A DNA stretch of 28,294 bases from Symbiodinium natans (Eukaryota > Sar > Dinophyceae > Suessiales > Symbiodiniaceae): NCBI GenBank assembly GCA_905221605.1, contig CAJNDS010001217.1:1-28294 (forward strand), written 5' to 3'. Both the position numbers and the translations under genes were made by a program. Positions 1-9,380 of this stretch are shown piece by piece. Every line of letters starts with the position of its first letter. Positions within the stretch are counted from its first letter, which is position 1. The notes beneath the pieces were generated by a model, which did not search any database, was not told the origin of the DNA, and saw only the letters and a program-made list of their open reading frames with translations.

Positions 1-338
<338 letters not shown>

Positions 339-356
339 GGTAATGCCAGGTAATGC

Positions 357-482
357 GCTTTGTAATGCCATAAAACAAAGCACGCTCGTAATATCCTGGT
401 AATGCCAGGTGATGCGCTCATCTTGGAAGTGAAGTAAAAGTCCTGTTTAATATTTTAGCTTTGTAATGCCACAAAACAAAGC
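357..482. repeat. Pair of short hairpin repeats
   Basis: Two copies of a 25-base imperfect inverted repeat occur at 357-381 and 458-482. Each has a GCTTTGT left arm, an ACAAAGC right arm and a loop containing AATGCCA or AATGCCAC. Further GGTAATGCCAGG pieces at about 338-350 and 400-410 are related to the loop. They may be small non-autonomous elements; no function is visible. Confidence 0.6.
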
Positions 483-600
483 GCGATTGAAAACAATGAA
501 AGCATGCAATGAAAGCATGCAGCAACATGGCAAATGATCAACGCCTGAACTCAACGGTTCAAGCGGTCAACAATGCTTCGACATTTTCGGCCACCCAGCA

Positions 601-946
601 CCCTAAATTTTCCGGAAATTTAGGGAGCTGGGCCGTGGCTTCTGAACATGATCAGGCTGCATCCGTTTCCTAAATTTCCTGAAAAGTTTGGGTGTGTAAA
701 TTTTCGGAAAATTTAGGAAAGCGATGAAGCAAATTTTCCGGAAATTTAGGGACCGAGGCTTCGGGCTACCCGGAACCAGAAATTTTCCAGAAATTTAGGG
801 GAGCGAATCCGGCTTGCGGCCGTCGAAGAGGCGCAGCCTTTGAAAGGGCACCGCCCAGGCCCCAAAATTTCCCGGAAATTTTGGGTCCCGGGTAGGCCAA
901 AGCGGCTTGCTCGCCGGGGTCCAGAAATTTCCGGAAAATTTTGGGG
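601..946. repeat. Cluster of seven AT-rich palindromes
   Basis: Seven units of 20-26 bp centre on AAATTTCCGGAAATTT or a near variant, usually bracketed by CCTAAA or CCCAAA on the left and TTTAGG or TTTGGG on the right. They lie at about 601-626, 669-692, 696-717, 730-751, 779-800, 861-885 and 921-946. The sequence between units is unrelated, so this is a cluster of dispersed palindromes and not a simple tandem repeat. Arm substitutions are partly compensated: both arms shift from TTTAGG to TTTGGG type together. Confidence 0.8.
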
Positions 947-1643
947 CTGGGGCACTCCGAGGCGTGACGCACCGCATAGGGCTGGTTTGACCGTAGCGTT
1001 TTATAGAGTAGATTTGAGAGTCGAGATAAATCTTTTCTTAATTGGTATTTTTGAGAACACAAACCTCTTGCGTCGGGTTAGTAATATGGATCGTTCTAAT
1101 TCAATTGGACGTTTTTCTCTGCAAAATGGTGTTTCATCTATAAATCGGGCCCTCGTTCCACCGCGTAATTCGGGTCCTTTTGCCGTTGGGGAGTGGGGAC
1201 CCTCGATTAAATCTTTCTTTTGTCATCGTAATTGTCGGGATGCGAAGTCCACTATTAGACTTATTTCCACATCATATCGGCATTGGGAGCCTCAGTCTCT
1301 TTGTCGAAGGCAAGCACAAGCCGAACCTTTTATCTTCGTTTGAAACCAAATCTTATCGATGGTCATACCTTTTCAGATGCTTAAGCTCGCCGAGTAAAAT
1401 CGTATTGTCGTGCATTATCAATCGCCAAGAAAACCATGTGAGACAGGGAATCCAAACCAACACAACTAACACGACAAGTTTCGTACACGATTTTACCCTG
1501 CGACGAGCTTCCCGATCACGATCGCCGATCACACTCTCGATCACGTTCCCGCGACCGCCTCGGCTGAGAGGCTTTGAGGGTCGAGGGTCGCAGGGGATTT
1601 GAGGCTTGGGGTTTTGCACAGCACGTCAACCGTAATGCTATTC
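947..1643. other. Non-coding stretch
   Basis: No gene could be supported here. Composition changes from the GC-rich palindrome cluster to a more AT-rich segment (about 1000-1480), then to a short GATCACG-rich patch near 1515-1550 and a degenerate GAGGGTCGAGGGT patch near 1565-1615. The overlapping open frames share no recognisable motif and run through the palindromes, so they are treated as chance. Confidence 0.5.
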
Positions 1644-2039
1644 CGCTCACTATAAGACTCCACACCTGCCCTTTCCTAACTTCGATCCACATAAGGCCAA
1701 ATCCGAAACTTCAGGCAAGGAAACAAGAAATCCTCCATTTCATTGCGTCGTGCTCTTTCTTTCTCTCTCTCACACTCGGACGGAGCGCTAAACGTTTGAT
1801 ATTGAGGACAAGCATGTAGTCGCACCCAATTTGCGAACACGTGGTAGTGAACAGTCTGACGCAATGCGCAGGTTTGTTTTCCGTGGGATCTGTGATCTTC
1901 AGCTTTACTTGGTGAAGCTGACTTGGTCTGGACATGTCTTGCAAAGTCTTGCAAAATTTCATCCTAGCACCTGATGTGCTGTGGTGAAACGACATGCCTG
2001 CTGGCCTACTTGATAGTCCCGCAAGCATCAATCCGAATC
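1644..2039. repeat. Direct spacer repeat, copy 1
   Basis: A stretch of about 396 bp is repeated in the same orientation at 4984-5364 with mostly single-base differences and a few small indels. Both copies begin CGCTCACTATAAGACTCC and end CATCAATCCGAATC. Read on the minus strand, this copy starts with the last codons and stop of the SLOG-SLATT gene and runs through its 3' flank. The other copy ends just upstream of that gene's start codon. This is how a unit spacer in a head-to-tail gene array would look. Confidence 0.9.
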
Positions 2040-4970
2040 CTCCTCAGCCTCCTCTTCGCCGTTTGAACCTCCAGATGTCACACTCTTGACTTTCAATGTC
2101 TTCTTCCATGCAGAAATCTCGCTGTCAGCCGTCGCCTCTGTGCAAGCCACGAGTTCGTTCTTGTTGGAGGGCATTCGTCGCTCGACCATTGAGAGGCTCT
2201 GCCACCAGAAATGAAGGTTCTTGAGCGACTCCAAAGATTGATTGACATTGCGAAGTTGAGACGACAAGGCCTCAAATTCCATGATCCCGGTGAAAAAGGA
2301 GATGAAGGACACCAGCACTGGTATCCAAGCTTCCTTAAGGAGTTTAAGGCCTAGCATTAGGGCTTAAGTCTCAGATTGAAGGTTTGAGTTTTCGGATTTG
2401 GGGACTGGGCATGTAGCATGTAGACCAAGCTTCGTAGCCGAGCGGGGTTGCAGCCGCCAGTGCTGCAGTCAGGAAGTAGGTCAAGACTTGAAGAACCAAC
2501 ACCTTCCTTGAAAGGTCACGGCTACGCCAAGAGTAGTACTGAAGCATGGGTAAGAATCTGAAATGGATGTAGTCCTCGGCCGTCACCAGAGATGTTCCAT
2601 CATCATTCAAATAGTCGTCGTCGATTGCAAAGGGGTTTGGGTGGAAATCGCTGCCAACCTGACTCCATGGGCCTTCCTCATCCATAACCTTCGCAGAAGG
2701 ACGTCTACAGGGATTGCAGAGCCTCTTGCAACACAAGTAGGAAGTGGAGGAGGTGCGCGCTTTGTAGGAGGCAAGGACCTTGTCCCAGTCATAGAAGTTC
2801 GCCTGAAGTTTAGTCATGGCTGAAGCTGGCGGCATCGACAAGTAATCAGCCCGAACGTCAGAGCCTGTGGCATCCGAGTTGATTTGGGCTAAGGCTGCAG
2901 AGAAGGTGCCTCGACGAGTTGTTCCCTTCGGGGCTGTTGCCTCAGCCTTCTTCTGCCTCTTCTTCAGAGCCGCTAGCGTGGCTAGGTCAGCAGTGCTGGG
3001 AGGACTGTCGCAAAGCTCCTCCACGCGATCTTCGATGTCCATGTCGTTGGACTTCCGGGGCTGGTAATATAGCACACGACAGCGGTACTGATAGATCTCC
3101 TTGGTAGCCCAGTAACCATATTGTAAGAATAAGGGCGCCCTTTTTTTGGGGTTGGCTACTGTAAAGAAGAACATTGAAGAAAAAGAAGTGAAAGGGTACC
3201 ACTGCGCTACCAAGTCTCGCTCTTCACATTTACAGCGCCGCTTTCCAAAGCTGCCCATTTGTTCACGAAGTTCAATCGGCTGATTGCGGTCAGAATGAAC
3301 GCACTGACGCAGGGCAAGACCAGCAGACTCACTCGGAGCTCTTCCTGTTGCAAAGGTGAGTTTGGGTTCGTCGTGCTTTCGCGATACAAGATGGCAACGA
3401 GGGTCACCACAACCGAAAGTACCAGGGCACTGTACTGGAGGACTCTAGCTCTTCTTCGGAAAATCGTCGCGTTGTAGGCATAGAGCAAATATTGTTCCCA
3501 AGCATATCGAAGCCGATTCTCTTCGCTCTTGGCAAAACCAATCTCCATCATTTCATCATCTTGGACCGTCGACAGAACGAGCGTCAATTTGTTGATGACC
3601 TTTTCAACTGAATCCTTTGCTGGATTCAGGATCAGGAACTGATCGTCAGGCACATTTTCCGGAAGGTCATACCCGTACATAAACTTGGAGTGTTCAGCAT
3701 GTTGGGGCTGGCGTCTCCTAAGAACTGCAGCGCCCAACATTTCTGCCGCGCCCCCTGTGTTGTGAAGACACACGATGGGCACGCCTGACACTGCCTCCAT
3801 CAAAATCTTACCATCCACACCAGGTTGAATGAGAGCCTCATTCCCATTCGCAAAAATTGATGCCCGGGTAGCCAAAGAGCGGAGCTTGATTCTTAGTCTG
3901 TCCAATGTTTGCTGACTTTGGACGAAGATAATGTGAGTAAGAGCATTGCAGAGAAAGCGCCTCGTGATTTGGGCACGCACCTCTAGCTCCAAGTCAGCAA
4001 CACTCTTGGCACTCTTCCCTGTGTCTTCTTCATCCGGATCTAAGCCCCGGAGATCCTGCTCACTGGCCGCCGCTTTCGGATCGCTTCCAAGCTCTGGAAA
4101 CAACTGACTGTTGACAGATGGGTACATCACTCGCTCCTTCAATTCTTCCTGCTTGTCAGGAGGGCCAGATGCAGGCACAGCCTGTGCACACTGGAGAAAG
4201 GTTTCCTTGAACTCCGTGTCCTGCAGAAAGCGCACACAGAATACCACGTTGTCGGTCTTGTGTCCTGCCAAGCATCCAAAAGCGGACCAATAGACCTTTA
4301 AGCCGTCCATCAAGACTTCGTTCAAGCCTCCTCTAGGTCCAGTGCCCAGATCAAACCATCCCCCACATTCCGTCACAGCTTGGCAAACACCTGATGAGAT
4401 CTCTGACAATCGGCTGGTGAACTTCTGTCTGAACTGCCAATCCTGAGCAGCGCCAGTGGACGTGGCCCAGGCCTCTCGGTTTCGAAGTGTTGGTGAATTG
4501 GCCCAGTTGACATAGTGATCCCTCCCGCCATAGCAAGACAGTAAGAGATTTGGAGGCTTCAAGCGCCATCCATCTTGGCGAACAAACATCCAGCGCAAGA
4601 TTTCATCTGCACTCTCCATCTCTGGAGGTGCGATGATGTACTTAGCACGGTGACCACCAGTACCCAAGCCACTGAACTCCACCTCCCCTCTGAGAAGCTG
4701 CAGCTCTCTGGCAGACAACTTGTTGATGCCGACCGCACTGGCCGCTAGCTGCATCTCTTTGATTTGTTCTTGAGCCTTTTCCTGCACCAGTTTCTGCGCC
4801 TGGCCGCCAACACTGGATGCGGCTTTAGAGTGCGTTGGTTTCGGTGGCTTTGCAGCTATTTCATCCAACAAGGCGTCAACTTCGGAATCAGGCATCACCG
4901 ACTTTGGACCAGGCGAATCGCCACCATCTGGCGCGATGGTCACAAATCTTGAAGCTTCATCCATTGGCAT
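2028..4970 (-). CDS. SLOG-domain (TRPM-like N-terminal) protein fused to SLATT/DUF4231-like membrane domain
   Basis: Three in-phase exons (4970-3219, 3099-2434, 2333-2028) give 907 residues. Residues about 139-250 and 380-420 resemble the LSDAT/SLOG fold of TRPM channel N-termini: a strand LLLSCYGG, a glycine-rich GGWFDLGTGPRGG loop, then DGKILMEAVSGVPIVCL followed by NTGGAAEML. Two membrane helices follow (about 512-529 and 546-564), then the amphipathic NKWAALESGAV segment that continues across intron 1 into IYQYRCRVLYY, as in DUF4231/SLATT. A second helix pair (VLVLQVLTYFLTAALAAA and VLVSFISFFTGIMEF) spans intron 2 and ends with the WWQSLSMVERR and acidic EEEAEEDSD tails, suggesting a second SLATT-like unit. 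I chose the ATG at 4970 because the longer frame to 5003 enters the duplicated spacer; 4964 is also possible. From published domain analyses, SLOG is thought to bind nucleotide-derived ligands and SLATT to form membrane pores. A ligand-gated membrane role is inferred. Fold assignment is from pattern only. Confidence 0.75.
2334..2433 (-). other. Intron 2 of the SLOG-SLATT gene (GA-AG)
   Basis: This 100-bp phase-0 intron reads GAAGCTTGGTC at its 5' end and CTTCCTTAAG at its 3' end on the minus strand. The nine bases GAAGCTTGG occur at both junctions, so the exact cut is ambiguous by up to nine bases. The GA...AG|GA placement matches the other two introns and joins GY to EAWIPVLV in frame. Confidence 0.75.
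3100..3218 (-). other. Intron 1 of the SLOG-SLATT gene (GA-AG)
   Basis: This 119-bp phase-0 intron begins GAGACTTGGTAG and ends GCTACCAAG on the minus strand, followed by GAGATC. GAG is repeated at both ends. Removal joins VNVKS to EIYQYRCRV, restoring a continuous DUF4231-like motif, whereas the unspliced frame stops after VKSETW. Confidence 0.8.
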
Positions 4971-4983
4971 GATTGCGCGAGGA

Positions 4984-5364
4984 CGCTCACTATAAGACTC
5001 CACACCTGTCCTTTCCTAACTTCGACCCACATAAGGCCAAATCCGAAACTTCAGGCAAGGAAACAGGAACTCCGAAGTGCTCTCTCGCTCTCTCACACGG
5101 ACGGAGCGCTAAACGTTTCGTACTGAGGACAAGCATGTGGTCGTACGCAAGCCGTTTTGCGAACGTGTGGTAGTGAACAGACTGACGCAATGCGCAGGTG
5201 TGCTTTCCGTGGGATCTGTGGTCTTCAGCTTGACTTGGTGAAGCTGAATTGGTCTGGACATGTCTTGCAGAGTTTTGCAAATTTCGTCCTAGAACCCAAT
5301 GTGCTGTAGTGAAACGACATGCGTGCTGGCCTACTTGATAGTCCTGCAAGCATCAATCCGAATC
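4984..5364. repeat. Direct spacer repeat, copy 2
   Basis: This second copy of the 1644-2039 unit is about 381 bp; the length difference comes from small indels in the CTCTCTC-rich middle. Its left end lies 14 bases upstream of the start chosen for the SLOG-SLATT gene. It includes the same GATTCGGATTGATGC at its minus-strand 5' end, so it carries the stop-codon context of an upstream paralogue. Confidence 0.9.
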
Positions 5365-5440
5365 TGAGAGATCCAAGAAGCCTGCGCAGCAGAGCAGCGA
5401 CAAGCCCACGGCAAACGACCTCCGGGCGACCAGGAACCAT
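5359..5440 (-). pseudogene. Possible C-terminal tail of an upstream tandem copy
   Basis: Just upstream of spacer copy 2 the minus strand stays open in the frame that ends in the same SDSD-stop as the SLOG-SLATT gene. It reads a short hydrophobic tail containing FAVGLSLLCCAGFLDL. This tail does not resemble the acidic EEEAEED tail of the intact gene, and beyond it the sequence dissolves into TTTAGGG repeats. It could be the last fragment of a lost neighbour or coincidence. Confidence 0.25.
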
Positions 5441-5600
5441 CAGGGCTTAGGGCTTCTAGGGTTTGAGGGGTTTGAGGGGTTTAGGGGTTTAGGGGTTTAG
5501 GGGTTTAGGGGTTTGGGGGTTTGGGGGTTAAGGGTTTAGGGATTAGGGTTTAGGGTTTCGGGTTTAGGGTTTAGGGTGTTAAGGCTTTCGGGCTTAGGGT
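5441..5600. repeat. Interstitial telomere-like TTTAGGG tract
   Basis: Degenerate TTTAGGG, TTTGAGGGG and TTTAGGGG units run G-rich on the plus strand for about 150 bp, with isolated units to about 5745. TTTAGGG is the telomere repeat type reported for dinoflagellates. Units vary strongly and the tract lies between genes, so this is an interstitial relic and not a chromosome end. Confidence 0.8.
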
Positions 5601-5899
5601 CCTAGGGTCCAACGGGTTCAGGGTCAAAGAGAGTATACCTTGGATGTCCCTAAGCTTCTTTTACCTTGGGGCTTGATAGGCCTTTTTACAGTAAACACAT
5701 ACAGGGTTGAATCCTTGGACGCCCAAACGGCCCAGGGTTTAGGGTTTAGGTTTTCTGGCTCCCCACATATGATCAATTCAGTCAACACAAATGATTCAGC
5801 AATTCACGTCATCGAAGACTTTGCATGTAGCCGCTATCTGGACCTGTCCCCTACAGTACGAAGCCAAAGGGATTGTTCCGACGATCCAACACTCTCATC
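5601..5899. other. Non-coding stretch
   Basis: No supportable gene. It holds a few stray GGGTTTAGG units and ordinary mixed sequence. A 90-codon plus-strand frame here has no recognisable motif and runs against the orientation of all real genes in the window. Confidence 0.4.
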
Positions 5900-6226
5900 G
5901 GATTCCGCCTGACAAATGAAACAATGCTGCCGCACGGCCCCATCGTTTGAGTGACCGCACTACAGCATGCAAATGAAGCAGAGGACTACTTTGAGTTTGT
6001 CAAAGAACGGATTCCGTCTGACAAATGAAACAATGCTGCCGCACGGCCCCATCGTTTCAGTGACCGCACTACAGCATGCAAATGAAGCAGAGGACTACTT
6101 TGAGTTTGTCAAAGAACGGATTCCGTCTGACAAATGAAACAATGCTGCCGCACGGCCCCGTCGTTTCAGTGACCGCACTACAGCATGCAAATGAAGCAGA
6201 GGACTACTTTGAGTTTGTCAAAGAAC
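5900..6226. repeat. Three 109-bp tandem repeats
   Basis: Three consecutive units start at 5900, 6009 and 6118 with an exact 109-base period. Each begins GGATTCCG(C/T)CTGACAAATG and ends TTTGTCAAAGAAC. Differences are limited to a few single bases, so the expansion is probably recent. The array lies immediately 3' of the oxidoreductase stop codon and may be part of its 3' UTR. Confidence 0.95.
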
Positions 6227-6242
6227 TCGCCGCGTTCTAACA

Positions 6243-7788
6243 TCAAGTCATCTTATCTTGCTTGGGTACTTCTCCACCATATTCGCCAAAACCTTTGTAG
6301 CCATGGATCTGGAACTTCTGCAACAAGGACTTCATGAAAATGGCTGGTGCCTCACCCTCAGCGGGTCCGCCACATGTGCCGCAAACGCCAGAGCACCCGG
6401 CGACGCAGCACCAGCAGCAGGGAGGTGGGCAACAAGGGAAGCCACCTTGACAGCACTGGCAGCAACAAACTTTGGCAGGTCCCGGGAGAGATGTCCAAAT
6501 CAGGTAGCCACCCGGACCATGGCCGATCTTCACGTTCATGGGGTGTGCCATAGGTGGTGGGGCACCTTTGTCCTTGAAAACTTGCACCGGCTTGCCTTCA
6601 ATGACCGCAAGTGCCTGAAGCGCACAGTGCTGACTTGCTGCAGTAATGCGTGCGGAGACTGGGTGACCAGGGACCTTCGTGCTGGTGATCCCCACGCCGA
6701 AGACCTCTGGATGACTGGTGGATTGGAGGCTTTCATTGGTGAGTAAAGCACCTTTGGCATCCAACAAGTCCCTCTTGGAAGACACTAGGGAGCCGGTATT
6801 GGGGCCCACCGGAAAGCAAGGAATGTAGACATCAAAGTCCAAAGACTCACCATCATCCAGCTTCAGGCTGCCAGGAGATAGGATTGCATCTGAGAATTTG
6901 GGATCTGACACAGATCCATGCTTCACCTCGACCTTGAACTTCCTGGTCAGGATGTCTGTGACCCTCTGGACGACTGCCGGATTGGGTGACTGAGACTTTT
7001 CCCCAAAGTCTGTGTCCAAGACCTTGCCGGAACGAGAAAGCAAAATGATGCGTGCAGAGTAGCCGTTCTGCACTCGGAAGTCTCCACACATTTCCTTAGC
7101 ACATCCCGATCCGGTGGTGAGAGGGACTGTCAAATCAACCATGAAGACCTGAATCATAGATAGATCTGACTACGAATACCATATCGGCTCGTGTCGAAGA
7201 ATGTCTCAACACATTCGGGCTTGCCCATGCTGCCCTTTCCTTTTGGTGTCTTCTTTCCTGTCGAATTCTGTCATCTTGGACCTAAAAGCCTGCTGAATGC
7301 TTGCAAGACTCAACACCCACCAGGCCGGATCCGTTGAAGATCACAGTCTTGGCACTCCTGAGGGCCTTCCCACAAGCTTGCACCTCTGCGATACGCTCTG
7401 ACAAAGACATGCCTGGAGAAGGAGAGATCAGGGGACTCTTGCTGCCCGTGGCCAGAATCACAGCTTTGTATGAAATCAATGCTCCTGCATCTGGTCCCTT
7501 GTTCACTAGCCTGATCTCCTTCTTGTCGCAGTCAATCCTCTCTGCAGAGCTCAAGAAGTATTGGACATTGGGCCACCTCTGCTGCCACTTTTCTGGAATG
7601 CCACAGGTCCACTTCTCGTGCTCATCTGGATTGTTCAAGTACATTGCTGCCGCGAGTGGGAACTCCTGAAAGGTATAGCCGAAAATGAACGCCACCTTGG
7701 TGCTTTTGCTCTTCTTAGCAATCTCCTCTGCTGCATGGAAGGCTCCCAGACCCGCACCCACCACGGCGACATCGAAGGAAGTGGCCAT
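6243..7788 (-). CDS. FAD/NAD(P)H-dependent oxidoreductase, AIF/FSP1 (AIFM2)-like
   Basis: Two exons (7788-7312 and 7094-6243) encode 442 residues. The N-terminal FAD-binding motif VVGAGLGAFHAAEEI lies at residues 9-23, the ATG-type motif VILATGSKSP follows mid-domain, and the second Rossmann motif VIFNGSGLVGVE crosses the intron into MCGDF. In the C-terminal half, VFGVGITSTKVPG matches the second FAD-contact region. This is the layout of AIF/FSP1-type flavoproteins that oxidise NAD(P)H; the electron acceptor cannot be told from sequence. Residues about 369-400 form an unusual cluster of 14 cysteines between the conserved body and the C-terminal KSLLQKFQ segment. No signal peptide is obvious. 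The start ATG at 7788 directly precedes the FAD motif as expected. The gene is co-oriented with its neighbours. Confidence 0.85.
7095..7311 (-). other. Intron of the oxidoreductase gene (GA-AG)
   Basis: This 217-bp phase-0 intron begins GAGTCTTGCAAG and ends GATGTGCTAAG on the minus strand, with GAAATGTGTGG following. Removing it joins LVGV to EMCGDF inside a conserved Rossmann motif. Without splicing the frame stops 10 codons later, after CKHSAGF. Confidence 0.8.
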
Positions 7789-8146
7789 GAACGACAGATG
7801 TCACGACAGATGAACCCTGAGCCCTGGAAACTGCAGCTCCTCGGATAATTTACATACAACGAGAATCAGATTGTGTAGGAACAAGGCTGAGGTTTGGTTT
7901 CTCTAGCAGCAGTTGCAGCAGAAGCAACAAAGACAAAACCTTGTGACTTGTGGGAGATCCGTTACATTCCATGATGATAAACCGCCCTTATGTTCACTAG
8001 AAGGCCTGCACCAGACCAATCTCAAATGTGCGGCTTATGATGCTGGATCGTTTATCAATGAGTGATGACCTTGTTGCAAAAAAAGGTTTCAGGCCGTCAT
8101 GCAGCATCTAAAATAGTCTATAAACGAAACATCCCTCTTCACAAAA
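7789..8146. other. Intergenic stretch
   Basis: Nothing supportable was found between the oxidoreductase start codon and the edge of the duplicated Pro/Ala-rich region. It presumably includes the oxidoreductase 5' UTR; no spliced-leader relict or core promoter motif was recognised. Confidence 0.4.
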
Positions 8147-9138
8147 ATGGTCCACAACAGGTCCGAAACTTTGTTCAGCTTTTTTTAGTCTATGTACATG
8201 CAAGCTCCGGAGAAACCAGAACACTGTCATCGGATATCTTGTCCTCTTGGTGTGCATTCCCAAACGCTTTCCAAAAGTTTCGCAACAGTGTCTGTCTGCG
8301 GGCAACCTTCCTCAATTTGCAGGAATGGCCTTGCCGGGCCATACGAGACCGGCCGACCCTTCGGGTGGACCAGCTCCAGCGGCTTCGAGAACTGCTTCTG
8401 ATGTGATGAGACAATGGAAGAGGCCAAGCCTCCAAAATGTGACGGCCCCAAGTGATGCTGAGACAGGGAATTCCCTGTCTTCCCTGTCTCAGCATGCAGG
8501 GGCCGTCACAGTTGGGGCATGCCTCGCCTCTTCCATTGTCTCAGTCACATCACTTGGAGCAGTCACATCATGTGGTGCAGGCTCGCAGAAACCAGATTTG
8601 GGCCCCTTCACGGGGTGTGATGCAGATGGTGCCCTGGGCGACCCCAGCAGGTGCGGCAGCTGCGTTGGCGCAGCTGCCCTCACCACCACCTGCGCTGGCT
8701 TGATCACGACGCGAATAGTGCGCCGAGCCACAACGACCGGTGCTGGCGGCAACGGCCTTGCCATCACGCGCGTTGTGTGGCGAGAAACCAGAACTGGTGC
8801 TGGCTACCAGCCCCAAGCATAGGTCGGGGCCGCAACCTGCATTGGCATCTGCTGCTTCATCGGCGCTGCCCAGACGTAGCCCTGCATTGACAGTGCCATC
8901 GCGGGCCAAATGACGGCACCTACAAGTGACCATTGTCGGAAAGCACTGTGCTCTGGGATATTGTTGATGTCCAGCTTCGGGGGCTTGGGTATTTTCGCAG
9001 AAGCCTAGATGGTTTGTTTGAGAACTCATTGGGCCGAGACCGACAAGTGAAAGCGCATCCGTTATACCGATGTTTGGGACGCGACGTAGCAAACGATACT
9101 GTGTCTATACCTTTGCGGGGTCGGCGGCAGCGTCAGCC
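8147..9138 (-). pseudogene. Broken second copy of the Pro/Ala-rich gene
   Basis: On the minus strand this segment matches the gene at 10102-12345 in two blocks. About 9138-8300 matches 12345-11505 (5' flank and first exon), and 8289-8147 matches 10244-10102 (a downstream segment). The two blocks adjoin here but are about 1.26 kb apart in the other copy, so this copy lacks the intervening introns and exons. The start ATG is preserved at 8899-8897 (MALSMQGYVWAAP). A CAG codon of the other copy has become TAG at 8806-8804, cutting the frame after about 31 codons. The downstream frame still reads MARPLPPAPVVVARR and PKGRPVSYGPARPF. It may be a processed copy or a partial duplication. Confidence 0.7.
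8400..8551. repeat. Large inverted repeat (about 70-base arms)
   Basis: The left arm (8400-8469) is mirrored by the right arm (8481-8551) around an 11-base centre. Matching blocks include GATGTGA, GAGACAATGGAAGAGG, TGTGACGGCCCC and ATGCTGAGACAGGGA against their reverse complements. The intact gene copy has tandem CTCAGTCACTTCATTTGG units at the same place and no inversion. The palindrome therefore arose in the broken copy. Confidence 0.85.
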
Positions 9139-9325
9139 CTTTCAAATCTCTTTTTATTATGTATCTTTTTACTTATAATCATATTTATTGCTATATTCAC
9201 ATTTGTGCACTGTACATGTTTTTATCGGATGCTCCGGGGGGGGAAAGGGAAAGGAACGGCCTCGATGACTCGATGACGATGGGCATGAAGCCATGGACCG
9301 TTCCGCACGACTGGCCTCGGAAAGG
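9139..9325. other. Short non-coding stretch with AT-rich patch
   Basis: A TTTTATTATG/TTACTTATAATC AT-rich run at about 9150-9200 is followed by a GGGGGGGGAAAGGGAAAGG purine patch at 9237-9255. No gene is seen. Confidence 0.4.
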
Positions 9326-9380
9326 TAAGGGTTAAGGTCTAGGGTTGAGGGTTGAGGGTTTAGGGTCCGGGTTTAGGGCT
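9326..9380. repeat. Short telomere-like tract
   Basis: Degenerate GGGTTAAGG, GGGTTGAGGG and GGGTTTAGGG units run G-rich on the plus strand. This is a smaller relative of the tract at 5441-5600. Confidence 0.65.

Noticed and set aside
840-1343. Plus-strand frame of 167 codons
   Set aside because: It reads through the AT-rich palindromes and has no similarity to anything recognised.
1644-5364. Paired direct repeats as LTRs of a retrotransposon
   Set aside because: The interior encodes a spliced SLOG-SLATT gene with no Gag or Pol, and the repeat includes that gene's stop-codon context; a tandem-gene spacer fits better.
5441-5600. True chromosome end
   Set aside because: Units are degenerate and coding genes continue on both sides.
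5900-6226. CRISPR-like array
   Set aside because: The units abut with no unique spacers, the period is 109 bases, and the setting is eukaryotic.
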